Shown: positions 1 through 6,407 of the stretch, in pieces
Layout: each line of letters opens with the position of its first letter
Numbering within the stretch: position 1 is the first letter of the stretch
From: Nitrospirota bacterium
GTDB lineage: Bacteria; Nitrospirota; Nitrospiria; Nitrospirales; UBA8639
Assembly (NCBI GenBank): GCA_029879555.1
Contig: JAOUQB010000016.1
Coordinates: forward strand, 1 to 17,556
DNA: 17,556 bases
Reading direction: 5' to 3'
The notes under the pieces: generated by a model
The model's input: only the letters and a program-made list of their open reading frames with translations
What the model was told of the DNA's origin: nothing
The model's database searches: none
Program-made: the position numbers and the translations under genes

Positions 1-7
1 GACGTCA

Positions 8-814
8 CTAATTCATTTTTATTGGCTTCGGGGTTTCCACCGAGGTATCTTTTAGCGTGGCAAGGAAGGCCACGAGGGCAGCAATCTCTTCTTCAAACAT
101 TAGATCACGATACTTGTCCGGCATTTTCCCTTTCTTGTACTGCTTATCAAATCCTTCTGCCATCCAACTTTTGGGATCGAGAATTTTTTCTCTTAGGGCC
201 TCAGGCGTCATAAGACTCCCAATATTATCCAGCACCGGACCACGTTTTTTCCCACCTGACCCAAATAACTTATGGCAGTTATAACATTCCTGAAGCTCCC
301 ATTGCTCTTTGCCTTTGGCAATAATATCCCCAGAAGCTGGGGCTCCTCCGCCTGAAGTAGAGGCCACTTCCACTTGAGCCCCAGCCCCAAGAGAACTCAG
401 TTGTGCCGTAATCGCTTTTGCTCGTTCATCCAGGGCCTTCGCTCTAGCAATAAGCTCATCAGCTTTACCCTGCTCCGATCTAGATTTGCGAATTTTAAGA
501 ACTTTCACAATCTTATCCGCTTCATCAGCAGGATCGAATTGAGGCAGAAGGCTTGCCCCAGCAACATAGAGCCCTGAAAGCAAGACATAAAACACCAACA
601 ATGCCACAACGGCCTTACCACCTTCCAACCGCTTCATAGGAGGAGCATCCAAAAGAATAAATACGACCGCCCCCAGAATTGCATAAATAAAAAACATTGC
701 CTGAAATACTGGCGGGAAATGCGTTTGTTGGGCGGCAACAACCAAAATCGCTCCAATGACAATTCCGATCGTTGCTTTCTTTAGTGCACTTTTCGTGAAG
801 CTTTGGTTAGCCAT
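8..814 (-). CDS. Membrane-anchored monohaem c-type cytochrome
   Basis: 268 aa. Three hydrophobic segments (about residues 13-30, 36-55 and 68-88) are followed by a charged, probably coiled-coil stretch (about 98-140), a Gly/Ala/Ser linker, and a C-terminal cytochrome c domain with one CXXCH haem site (CYNCH, 177-181). A Met in GKMPDKY (about 231) is the likely sixth iron ligand, so the haem domain should face the periplasm. The ATG has a good ribosome binding site (AAGGA, 5 nt spacing). It is the last gene of a three-gene run, 57 bp after the bd-like oxidase, so it probably passes electrons to or from that protein (inference). The coiled coil between anchor and haem could act as a spacer or oligomerisation element. 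I do not recognise a named family beyond cytochrome c. Confidence 0.85.
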   Translation of the reverse strand: MANQSFTKSALKKATIGIVIGAILVVAAQQTHFPPVFQAMFFIYAILGAVVFILLDAPPMKRLEGGKAVVALLVFYVLLSGLYVAGASLLPQFDPADEADKIVKVLKIRKSRSEQGKADELIARAKALDERAKAITAQLSSLGAGAQVEVASTSGGGAPASGDIIAKGKEQWELQECYNCHKLFGSGGKKRGPVLDNIGSLMTPEALREKILDPKSWMAEGFDKQYKKGKMPDKYRDLMFEEEIAALVAFLATLKDTSVETPKPIKMN

Positions 815-871
815 ACGATTCCTTTTCTTCCTAAATGCGTTCTATTTACCTTCAGCAGGAGCAGACGCCCC

Positions 872-2557
872 CTAATGTGCTTCAACCTTTGCGCTTGCCG
901 GCTTAAGGGTTACTAGAATGGCAAAACTGACCACAGCATAGAACACGATCGTCACTCCTGTAATCCACCAAGCGGAATACGCCAAGGTGGGAGTGAAGGC
1001 TTCTGCCGTGAAATCTGGCACAAGATTATACACATGATAGTATTTCCGAGTGAGGGACCGAACGGTTCCCATTAAGCCCATCGTCCAAATTGCGCTAAAT
1101 GCCAGAAAAATCAAGACGAACTGTGAGGCGAAATCAATTTTCCCCCATATAATCGTGCCTTGCTTAATGGCACGGTTGTACATGATGTAATTGACAATTG
1201 TGAGAAAGACGAGAGTAAACGCGGCGGCATTTTTGGCAGGCATGAGCGCCAGCTCCTGCGCCCATTCAGGAAGCTCAAGTTCATGCGTTGCCAGTCCTTG
1301 AGTCGGAACAAACCCATGGGGAGTCATCCAAATGGCATCGGCAACCACAATCATGAGAAATCCAATTTTAATCATGGTGAACGCCGAAACTGTGAAATTC
1401 TTCAGGCCAGGCAGTCTCCCAAGAACCATTGGAACCAAGATAAGAGCCACCAGGAAAATCAATGATCGCCACTCTGGTGGAGGAAACATCTTCCAGGCTA
1501 GACCCATAACAGCCGGCATCACAAGCACGGCAAGAGCCACAAACCCAGACATGCGTATTTGCTCCACTCCCTCAATGCGCTTGAGACTTAACCAAATGTA
1601 ATAATTGCTCGCTAAAAATATGAGACCAATCATCGCTCCCTGCATTTCGAAAAACATCGACAATTGATCCGCCATCATATAGGGACAAATTGACGCATCG
1701 TAATCACACAATTCAAATGCCAGGAGATAGCCCATGAATGGAAGAAGCAAAAGAGCACCCACTCCGATCATGTTGCCCACAAAACCCATCCAGTCATAAT
1801 AGGAGCGCTCTGCATCGGTCTTCGACCTCATATACATATAGGCCGCAATCAGACCCGCGATAAACCCGCCAAAGGTGACATTTCCCACCAACCTATGGAG
1901 ATTAAGGGGCATCCAACTATAGTTGGCCATTTTATCCCACAGGCCAGCATTGGAGACAAACTCGACAAGCGAGACTCCCTCGGCAGCCTTAGCAGGGGTA
2001 TTCATAAAGGATGTCGGTCCGTCGATCACAAATAGGGTCACCGTCCCAACAATATTCAAAAGAATACCTAACGCAATATGGCGTCCTTTCAAGGATCCCT
2101 TCATGGAATCCCAAGAATAGAAATAGGTATACAGAATAATGGTTTCGAGAATAAATAACAGGGGATAAATGACTGCAAACACAAGGAAGAAATGCTGAAT
2201 CAACCAGGTTGAGAATTCTGGATAGGTACCCAAGAGCACAAAAATGAACAACCCCCCGGTCAGAGCCGTCATGCTATAGAGGATAACCGTGACCTTAATG
2301 ACCTCCTTGGCCAAACGATCATACTTTGGGTCGTTGTTTTTATACCCTAACCATTCCGCCACTACCGCAAATATTGGGGCCCCCAAAATGAATGCGGCGA
2401 ACAAAATATGCAGGTTAGCAACAACCCAGACGGCCGTTCGATTTCCCGAATAAGGAAAATCAACCTGAGGGGCAGGAACTTCCTGCCCATACGCCAGCGC
2501 TGCCCCACCCATGAGCAAGCCTAAGACCATCCATATACTTCGATGTAAGGTTTTCAA
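872..2557 (-). CDS. Cytochrome bd-like oxidase, CydA-like subunit
   Basis: 561 aa polytopic protein related to subunit I of cytochrome bd oxidases, with about a dozen or more membrane segments. Candidate haem ligands align with CydA: His50 (ANLHILFAAFILG, like E. coli His19), His221 (LNLHRLVGN, like His186) and the membrane acid Glu138 (ILETIILY, near E. coli Glu99/107). The quinol-loop signature of true CydA (GWxxxExGRQPW) is not visible, and no cydB is adjacent. Instead c-type cytochromes lie on both sides, suggesting a cytochrome c rather than quinol partner (inference). Nitrospira genomes are known to carry several such bd-like proteins, and one has been proposed as a terminal oxidase. 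The TTG start is supported by AAGGAGG about 10 nt upstream and by a following signal peptide (about residues 1-24, ending AYG/QE), an addition normal CydA lacks. Whether it reduces O2 cannot be told from sequence. Confidence 0.85.
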   Translation of the reverse strand: MKTLHRSIWMVLGLLMGGAALAYGQEVPAPQVDFPYSGNRTAVWVVANLHILFAAFILGAPIFAVVAEWLGYKNNDPKYDRLAKEVIKVTVILYSMTALTGGLFIFVLLGTYPEFSTWLIQHFFLVFAVIYPLLFILETIILYTYFYSWDSMKGSLKGRHIALGILLNIVGTVTLFVIDGPTSFMNTPAKAAEGVSLVEFVSNAGLWDKMANYSWMPLNLHRLVGNVTFGGFIAGLIAAYMYMRSKTDAERSYYDWMGFVGNMIGVGALLLLPFMGYLLAFELCDYDASICPYMMADQLSMFFEMQGAMIGLIFLASNYYIWLSLKRIEGVEQIRMSGFVALAVLVMPAVMGLAWKMFPPPEWRSLIFLVALILVPMVLGRLPGLKNFTVSAFTMIKIGFLMIVVADAIWMTPHGFVPTQGLATHELELPEWAQELALMPAKNAAAFTLVFLTIVNYIMYNRAIKQGTIIWGKIDFASQFVLIFLAFSAIWTMGLMGTVRSLTRKYYHVYNLVPDFTAEAFTPTLAYSAWWITGVTIVFYAVVSFAILVTLKPASAKVEAH

Positions 2558-2613
2558 GGGTCGTCCCCCTCCTTTATCTTTCTTCTCGTTCCTGGGAATA
2601 TTTTTTGGCGTTT

Positions 2614-3165
2614 TTAGTGGGCCGCTTCCCCTGCAGGCGCCTCGGCTGCAGTCTCTTCAGACGCTGGCGCAGATCCAGCTGTTCCAGCGGCAACCCATTT
2701 TTTTGCTGCTACATCATATTCTTTGCCTTTGAGACCAAAGGTGGCTTCAAATGCAATAACCTTCCAGATTGCGTCCTCAGAAAGCTTACTCTTCCAGGCT
2801 TTCATTTTGGTGCCTTTGACACCTTCGTTCACCCGCCAAAACCAAACCGAGTCCGAATACAGTTCCATTTGTTCAGTTCGGCGGAAGTCTCGAGCACCAG
2901 CTTTAACCGGCTTCCCATTCTTCCCATGGCAACTGGCACAATTCACATCAATATTTTGTTGCCCCGTATAGATAGCCTCGCCCTCTTTCAAAATTTCTGG
3001 GTTATTCCAATAGCCGTCTGGCATATGCTTGTCAGCATACTCTGGTGGAGCAGGGGGCGGAGGCTTTGGCGGGCCTTCTTCACCTCCACCACAAGCAGAA
3101 AGCGACAAGCCCATCACCGCTGCGCCAACAACCAACAAACTTTTTAGATTTCGGTATTCGTTCAT
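2614..3165 (-). CDS. Lipoprotein c-type cytochrome (class I, monohaem)
   Basis: 183 aa from the chosen start. A signal peptide ends in a lipobox LSAC with Cys25 as the lipidated residue, then a Gly/Glu/Pro-rich linker, a cytochrome c domain with haem site CASCH (76-80), and a probable axial Met121 (KGTKMKAW). The C-terminal tail (about 160-183) is rich in Ala, Glu and Pro. The open frame runs up to 3282, but start 3165 (second of two adjacent ATGs) has a GAGGGG ribosome binding site at 5-nt spacing and places the signal peptide at the N-terminus. It is the first gene of the respiratory run, 56 bp before the bd-like oxidase. The likely role is a membrane-tethered periplasmic electron carrier for that oxidase (inference). 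Confidence 0.87.
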   Translation of the reverse strand: MNEYRNLKSLLVVGAAVMGLSLSACGGGEEGPPKPPPPAPPEYADKHMPDGYWNNPEILKEGEAIYTGQQNIDVNCASCHGKNGKPVKAGARDFRRTEQMELYSDSVWFWRVNEGVKGTKMKAWKSKLSEDAIWKVIAFEATFGLKGKEYDVAAKKWVAAGTAGSAPASEETAAEAPAGEAAH

Positions 3166-3322
3166 CATTCCCCCTCGCCTACGGAATAAGTTTGGTTCGT
3201 AATAATTGCCAACTGTCCAAGATGATAATCCCTTTTCAAAAAACCCCTTCCCAGCAACCTGGAACGACCCCAAGGCACCCATGCCTTACTGGGCCTCCTG
3301 GCCTCGAAAAAAGACCTGGCTT

Positions 3323-3350
3323 TCTATCACAGACTTGCGCCAAGCGTCAA
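3323..3350 (-). promoter_or_regulatory. Candidate sigma-70-like promoter of the cytochrome operon
   Basis: On the minus strand a -35 box TTGACG (3345-3350, 5 of 6 consensus bases) is followed after 16 bp by GATAGA (3323-3328), which is a weak -10 but is preceded by TGT, an extended -10 element. This would give a leader of about 150 nt before the lipoprotein cytochrome. It was found by eye; the weak -10 keeps confidence low. Confidence 0.35.
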
Positions 3351-3365
3351 TCAATTCTTCCATTT

Positions 3366-3383
3366 GGACAGGGCTCCCTGTCC
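3366..3383. repeat. Perfect inverted repeat upstream of the cytochrome promoter
   Basis: GGACAGG and CCTGTCC flank a GCTC loop (7-bp perfect stem). No T-rich run follows on either strand, so it is not a typical terminator. It lies about 16 bp upstream of the candidate -35 box, a position suited to an activator or repressor operator (inference). Confidence 0.4.
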
Positions 3384-3485
3384 TCAAGCATTGGCAATAT
3401 TTCATTGGATCACGCATGAAAAGGAATCAGATTTTTACTGTGAGGGAAAAACTAGGCAGGAGAGAAAAAATGCAACTGGAGGAGA

Positions 3486-3830
3486 TTAATTCATCTGAGG
3501 CTTTTGCCACTTATTGGCCCAATCTTCCCATGATCGGCCAAAGGCGGTATCTTCGCCACTGAATTCCACTTCAGTAATGTCGCGATACGATACCATGAAG
3601 GGATCTGACTGATTGGCTACATACATTTTTATATGTGGATGAGGAGTTCCTTCCTGCCGATCGAATACGTAACCGAGGACCTGCTCTCCGGTCTTCAGAT
3701 GGATGGTCACGTCGCCTCGATAGTCACACGCACGCTCCATTGCCTCTCGCAATGCGGTCTCAGTATCCGTTTTCACGTGATGGCCTTCCCAGGATGGGGG
3801 GTGATTTTCAGAAGGCAAAGGATCGCTCAT
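3486..3830 (-). CDS. Small conserved-looking protein after hpnH, possible Sm-like barrel
   Basis: 114 aa, no signal peptide and no membrane segment, so cytosolic. After a polar N-terminus and a helix (about 25-36, TALREAMERACDYR) there is an alternating-strand stretch: DVTIHLKTGEQVLGYVFDRQ, then IKMYVAN, FMVSYRDITEVEF. This resembles the five-strand small barrel of Sm-like/YlxS-type domains, with a DG/TG turn and an I-x-Y-x-D-I strand. The C-terminus has GEDTAFGRSWEDWANKW, which looks like a conserved motif. It lies 70 bp after hpnH in the same orientation and is probably co-transcribed, suggesting a link to hopanoid synthesis or its regulation (inference). No function is assigned. The ribosome binding site is weak, but the frame is well confined between neighbours. 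Confidence 0.75.
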   Translation of the reverse strand: MSDPLPSENHPPSWEGHHVKTDTETALREAMERACDYRGDVTIHLKTGEQVLGYVFDRQEGTPHPHIKMYVANQSDPFMVSYRDITEVEFSGEDTAFGRSWEDWANKWQKPQMN

Positions 3831-3881
3831 GACTCACACTTTCTTGAGGATTCAACCGACGAGAACGGAGTTAGGAATCTT

Positions 3882-3897
3882 AGCTCATGAATGAGCT
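3882..3897 (-). terminator. Short hairpin just after hpnH, weak terminator or processing site
   Basis: AGCTCA and TGAGCT pair around a 4-base loop, beginning 4 bp beyond the hpnH stop codon. There is no run of U residues afterwards on the minus strand, so full termination is unlikely. It could attenuate or stabilise the transcript between hpnH and the small downstream gene. Confidence 0.25.
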
Positions 3898-3900
3898 GAC

Positions 3901-4917
3901 CTAAACCGCATTGGGGAAGAGCGTAGCTCGGACGGTTCCGAAAAAACCGCCCCATGTACCGAAGGTGTCCTTGACCGCCGAAGCCTCATAGCCGCAATGC
4001 ACCATGCAATCTCGGCATTGATCATGCCGTCCGCTTCCATAGCGATCCCATTCTGTTTCTTCCATTAATTCTCGAAACGTTGAGACATACCCTTCCTGCA
4101 ATAAATAACAGGGGCGTTGCCAACCAAAGATATTGTACGTGGGGTTTCCCCATGGAGTACATTCATAGTCCCGCTTGCCCATGAGGAATTCTAAGAACAG
4201 CGGGGATTGATTGAACTGCCAATGCCGCTTGCGTTGTGTCAGTAATTGGGAAAATAGAGATCGTGTGCGTTCACGTTTTAAGAAACTTTTTTGGTCTGGA
4301 GCTTTATCGTAGCTATATCCCGGTGAAATCATCATGCCTTCTACGCCCAGCTCCATCATTTCATCAAAGAATCGACGGACACGCAAAGGTTCGGCATCAT
4401 CGAAAAGAGTCGTATTGGTGGTCACTCGGAACCCTTTTGCCAACGCTGCCCGAATCGCTTTAACCGCCACATCATAGACTCCATCCCGACATACGGCATG
4501 ATCATGTTCTTCCTTAAGACCATCCATATGGATACTGAAGGTCAGATATTTAGAGGGCGTATAGTCTTGGATTTTTCGCTCAAGCAAAATGGCGTTGGTG
4601 CACAAATAGACATATTTTTTTCTCTGCACCAGCCCTTCAACAATCGCTGGCATTTCTGGATGAATGAGCGGTTCTCCGCCTGGAATACTGACAATGGGCG
4701 CTCCACATTCATCCGCTGCCGCCCAACATTGCTCGGGCGTCAGCCGTCGGTTCAGAATATGATCCGGATATTGGATTTTCCCACACCCCGCACATTCCAA
4801 GTTGCATCGGAACAAAGGCTCCAGCATCAGCACTAACGGGTAGCGCTTGACCCCTCGAACATGGTTCGACAAGGCATACTGTGACACCGTATACATTTGT
4901 GAAACAGGTACGGCCAT
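3901..4917 (-). CDS. hpnH: HpnH, radical SAM adenosylhopane synthase
   Basis: 338 aa, the usual length for HpnH. It contains the radical SAM cluster CX3CX2C (CNLECAGC, Cys38, Cys42, Cys45), the GGEP motif at 80-83, and a Cys-rich C-terminal SPASM-like part (CRDCMVHCGYEASA, near 301-314) typical of this family. HpnH joins a 5'-deoxyadenosyl radical to hopene (diploptene) to give adenosylhopane, the first step of the extended C35 hopanoid side chain. It acts at the cytoplasmic membrane face. The N-terminus (MAVPVSQMYTVSQYALSNH) matches the family, supporting the ATG at 4917, although the ribosome binding site is only moderate (GGGGAT, about 11 nt). A tRNA-Cys precedes it and a small unknown gene follows. 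The downstream hopanoid side-chain genes (hpnG, hpnI and others) are not in the window. Confidence 0.95.
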   Translation of the reverse strand: MAVPVSQMYTVSQYALSNHVRGVKRYPLVLMLEPLFRCNLECAGCGKIQYPDHILNRRLTPEQCWAAADECGAPIVSIPGGEPLIHPEMPAIVEGLVQRKKYVYLCTNAILLERKIQDYTPSKYLTFSIHMDGLKEEHDHAVCRDGVYDVAVKAIRAALAKGFRVTTNTTLFDDAEPLRVRRFFDEMMELGVEGMMISPGYSYDKAPDQKSFLKRERTRSLFSQLLTQRKRHWQFNQSPLFLEFLMGKRDYECTPWGNPTYNIFGWQRPCYLLQEGYVSTFRELMEETEWDRYGSGRHDQCRDCMVHCGYEASAVKDTFGTWGGFFGTVRATLFPNAV

Positions 4918-5053
4918 CGTTAACTTATCCCCAGAGTCAGATCAAGGCGTTCCCTTCGATCGCCGAAGCTATACCCCTTGACCTTAGAACGTTGACTGAT
5001 ACCAATTTTGATTTTCATTTATTTTCTTTTCTTCTGTTGGCTTCGGTAGAAAG

Positions 5054-5129
5054 TGGAGGCGCCGAGCGGGTTCGAACCGCTGAATCGCAGTTTTGCAGAC
5101 TGCTCCCTTAGCCACTTGGGTACGGCGCC
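5054..5129 (-). tRNA. tRNA-Cys (anticodon GCA)
   Basis: 76 nt including an encoded CCA (5054-5056). It folds as a full cloverleaf: acceptor GGCGCCG/CGGCGCC, D stem CCC/GGG, anticodon stem GCAGT/ACTGC with loop CTGCAAA, a 5-nt variable loop and T arm AGCGG-TTCGAAC-CCGCT. The anticodon GCA (plus-strand 5094-5096) reads UGC/UGU codons. The discriminator base is U, the identity base for cysteine. It stands alone between ispG and hpnH, with its own promoter upstream. Confidence 0.97.
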
Positions 5130-5139
5130 TTCGTCATGC

Positions 5140-5169
5140 ATTATACGAAGTTGCTTTTCTTCTGCACAA
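5140..5169 (-). promoter_or_regulatory. Promoter of tRNA-Cys
   Basis: A perfect -10 box TATAAT (minus strand, 5140-5145) lies 10 nt before the tRNA 5' end, with TTGTGC (5164-5169) 18 bp further upstream as a weak -35 box. The distance fits a transcript starting a few bases before the mature tRNA. Confidence 0.65.
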
Positions 5170-5173
5170 CCAG

Positions 5174-5191
5174 AGAGAAACCTATTTCTCT
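5174..5191 (-). terminator. Hairpin after ispG, possible weak terminator
   Basis: AGAGAAA and TTTCTCT form a 7-bp perfect stem with a CCTA loop, about 22 bp beyond the ispG stop. The stem is A/T-rich and no U tract follows, so it may be a weak terminator or a processing site separating ispG from the tRNA. It lies just upstream of the tRNA promoter. Confidence 0.3.
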
Positions 5192-5213
5192 TGTCTAAGA
5201 AGCCAAGCAAGCA

Positions 5214-6398
5214 TTACTTGAGAGGCAACACGGGAATCTCACGAGAGGACGGCCTGGGGGAGACTAACGACATTTCTTCATGTGGGAGCATTGATGGAGA
5301 AGGTTCCAAGGCCGATCCAGCGGGGCTTTCGGCATCTTGCTCTTTGGCCATGGCTTCCACTTCTTCAATTAACGTGTCCATTAATTCTTCGGAAGGTACC
5401 CGCTTGTAGAGTTTGCCCTTTTTAAAGACAATTCCTACACCTTGACCTCCCGCAATGCCAATATCCGCTTCCTTGCCTTCACCAATCCCATTGACCACGC
5501 ACCCTAACACCGAAACCGTAATGGGATTTTTAATATGCCCTAACCGATGCTCCAATTCATTGGCCATCTTGACCACATCGATCTCGACACGGCCGCAAGT
5601 TGGACAAGCAATCACATTGACTCCGCGATGACGAAGCTCCAGAGACTTCAATATTTCAAACCCGACTTTGACTTCCTCGACTGGGTCAGCGGCTAATGAA
5701 ACGCGTAGCGTATCGCCGATGCCTTGCGACAATAACCACCCCAATCCTACGGCAGACTTGACGGCACCCGTCGCGGCTGTCCCTGCCTCCGTAATCCCAA
5801 TATGCAGAGGGCAATTGGATTGCTGGGCAAAAAGCCAATACGCATCAATGGCCATATGCACATCGGAGGCTTTCAATGACACTTTCATGTTCGTAAATCC
5901 CACATCTTCTAAAGCATGGACGGCATTGAGTGCCGACTCTGCAAGGGCTTCTGCTGTGGGATAGCCATACTTATCTAATAACGGCTTTTCAAGAGACCCC
6001 CCATTGACGCCAACCCTCAGGGGAATACCATTGTCATTGACAGCTTTGATGACCTCTTCCGTTTTCCACCATGGGCCAATATTCCCCGGATTGATGCGGA
6101 CACAATCCACCACTTCCGCCGCCTTTAAGGCTAAACGATGATCAAAATGAATATCGGCAATGAGTGGGACATTCATCTGAGCCTTAATTTTTGGAAGAGC
6201 ATCAGCCGCTTCCATATCCGGGACTGCCACTCGAATGAGTTCACACCCAGCCTCTTCCAAACGATGAATCTGTTCAAGAGTTCCCACGACATCCCGCGGA
6301 TGAGGGATAGTCATTGATTGGACGGAAATCGGGGCTCCGCCGCCAATTTTGAGTGATCCTACTTGAATTTGGCGGGTTTTTCGTCGGGTAATATGCAT
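5214..6398 (-). CDS. ispG: IspG (GcpE), HMBPP synthase
   Basis: 394 aa. It converts 2-C-methyl-D-erythritol 2,4-cyclodiphosphate to HMBPP, the penultimate MEP-pathway step, using an iron-sulfur cluster. The TIM-barrel part shows LIADIHFDHRLAL and CVRINPGNIG, typical of the family. The [4Fe-4S] ligands are visible: CPTCGR and GCVVNGIGEG, whose Glu seven residues after the Cys is the fourth ligand. It is the short bacterial form without the inserted plant-type domain. A Ser/Pro/Glu-rich tail of about 35 residues after MAKEQ looks disordered and is not part of the catalytic core. The early motif usually written NTxTxD reads IPHPRD here. It starts 9 bp after the dxs stop with no clear ribosome binding site of its own, so translation is probably coupled to dxs. 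Confidence 0.96.
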   Translation of the reverse strand: MHITRRKTRQIQVGSLKIGGGAPISVQSMTIPHPRDVVGTLEQIHRLEEAGCELIRVAVPDMEAADALPKIKAQMNVPLIADIHFDHRLALKAAEVVDCVRINPGNIGPWWKTEEVIKAVNDNGIPLRVGVNGGSLEKPLLDKYGYPTAEALAESALNAVHALEDVGFTNMKVSLKASDVHMAIDAYWLFAQQSNCPLHIGITEAGTAATGAVKSAVGLGWLLSQGIGDTLRVSLAADPVEEVKVGFEILKSLELRHRGVNVIACPTCGRVEIDVVKMANELEHRLGHIKNPITVSVLGCVVNGIGEGKEADIGIAGGQGVGIVFKKGKLYKRVPSEELMDTLIEEVEAMAKEQDAESPAGSALEPSPSMLPHEEMSLVSPRPSSREIPVLPLK

Positions 6399-6407
6399 GA
6401 GATACGA

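Larger units (their letters stand above)
3166..3485. other. Gene-free upstream region of the cytochrome operon
   Basis: 320 bp between the small protein gene ending at 3486 and the lipoprotein cytochrome. It holds a candidate promoter (3323-3350), a perfect 7-bp inverted repeat (3366-3383), and a second 6-bp inverted repeat with loop CCCA (3272-3287). Open frames here on both strands lack ribosome binding sites and recognisable protein features. No clear U-tract terminator was found for the upstream gene. Confidence 0.6.

Noticed and set aside
2605..3147. 180-codon plus-strand frame opposite the lipoprotein cytochrome
   Set aside because: It is antisense to a well-supported cytochrome c gene with a CXXCH motif and lipobox; its length is explained by the composition of the real gene.
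3206..3562. 118-codon plus-strand frame in the cytochrome upstream region
   Set aside because: It runs into the antisense of the small protein gene, has no ribosome binding site or domain features, and would be the only plus-strand gene in the window.
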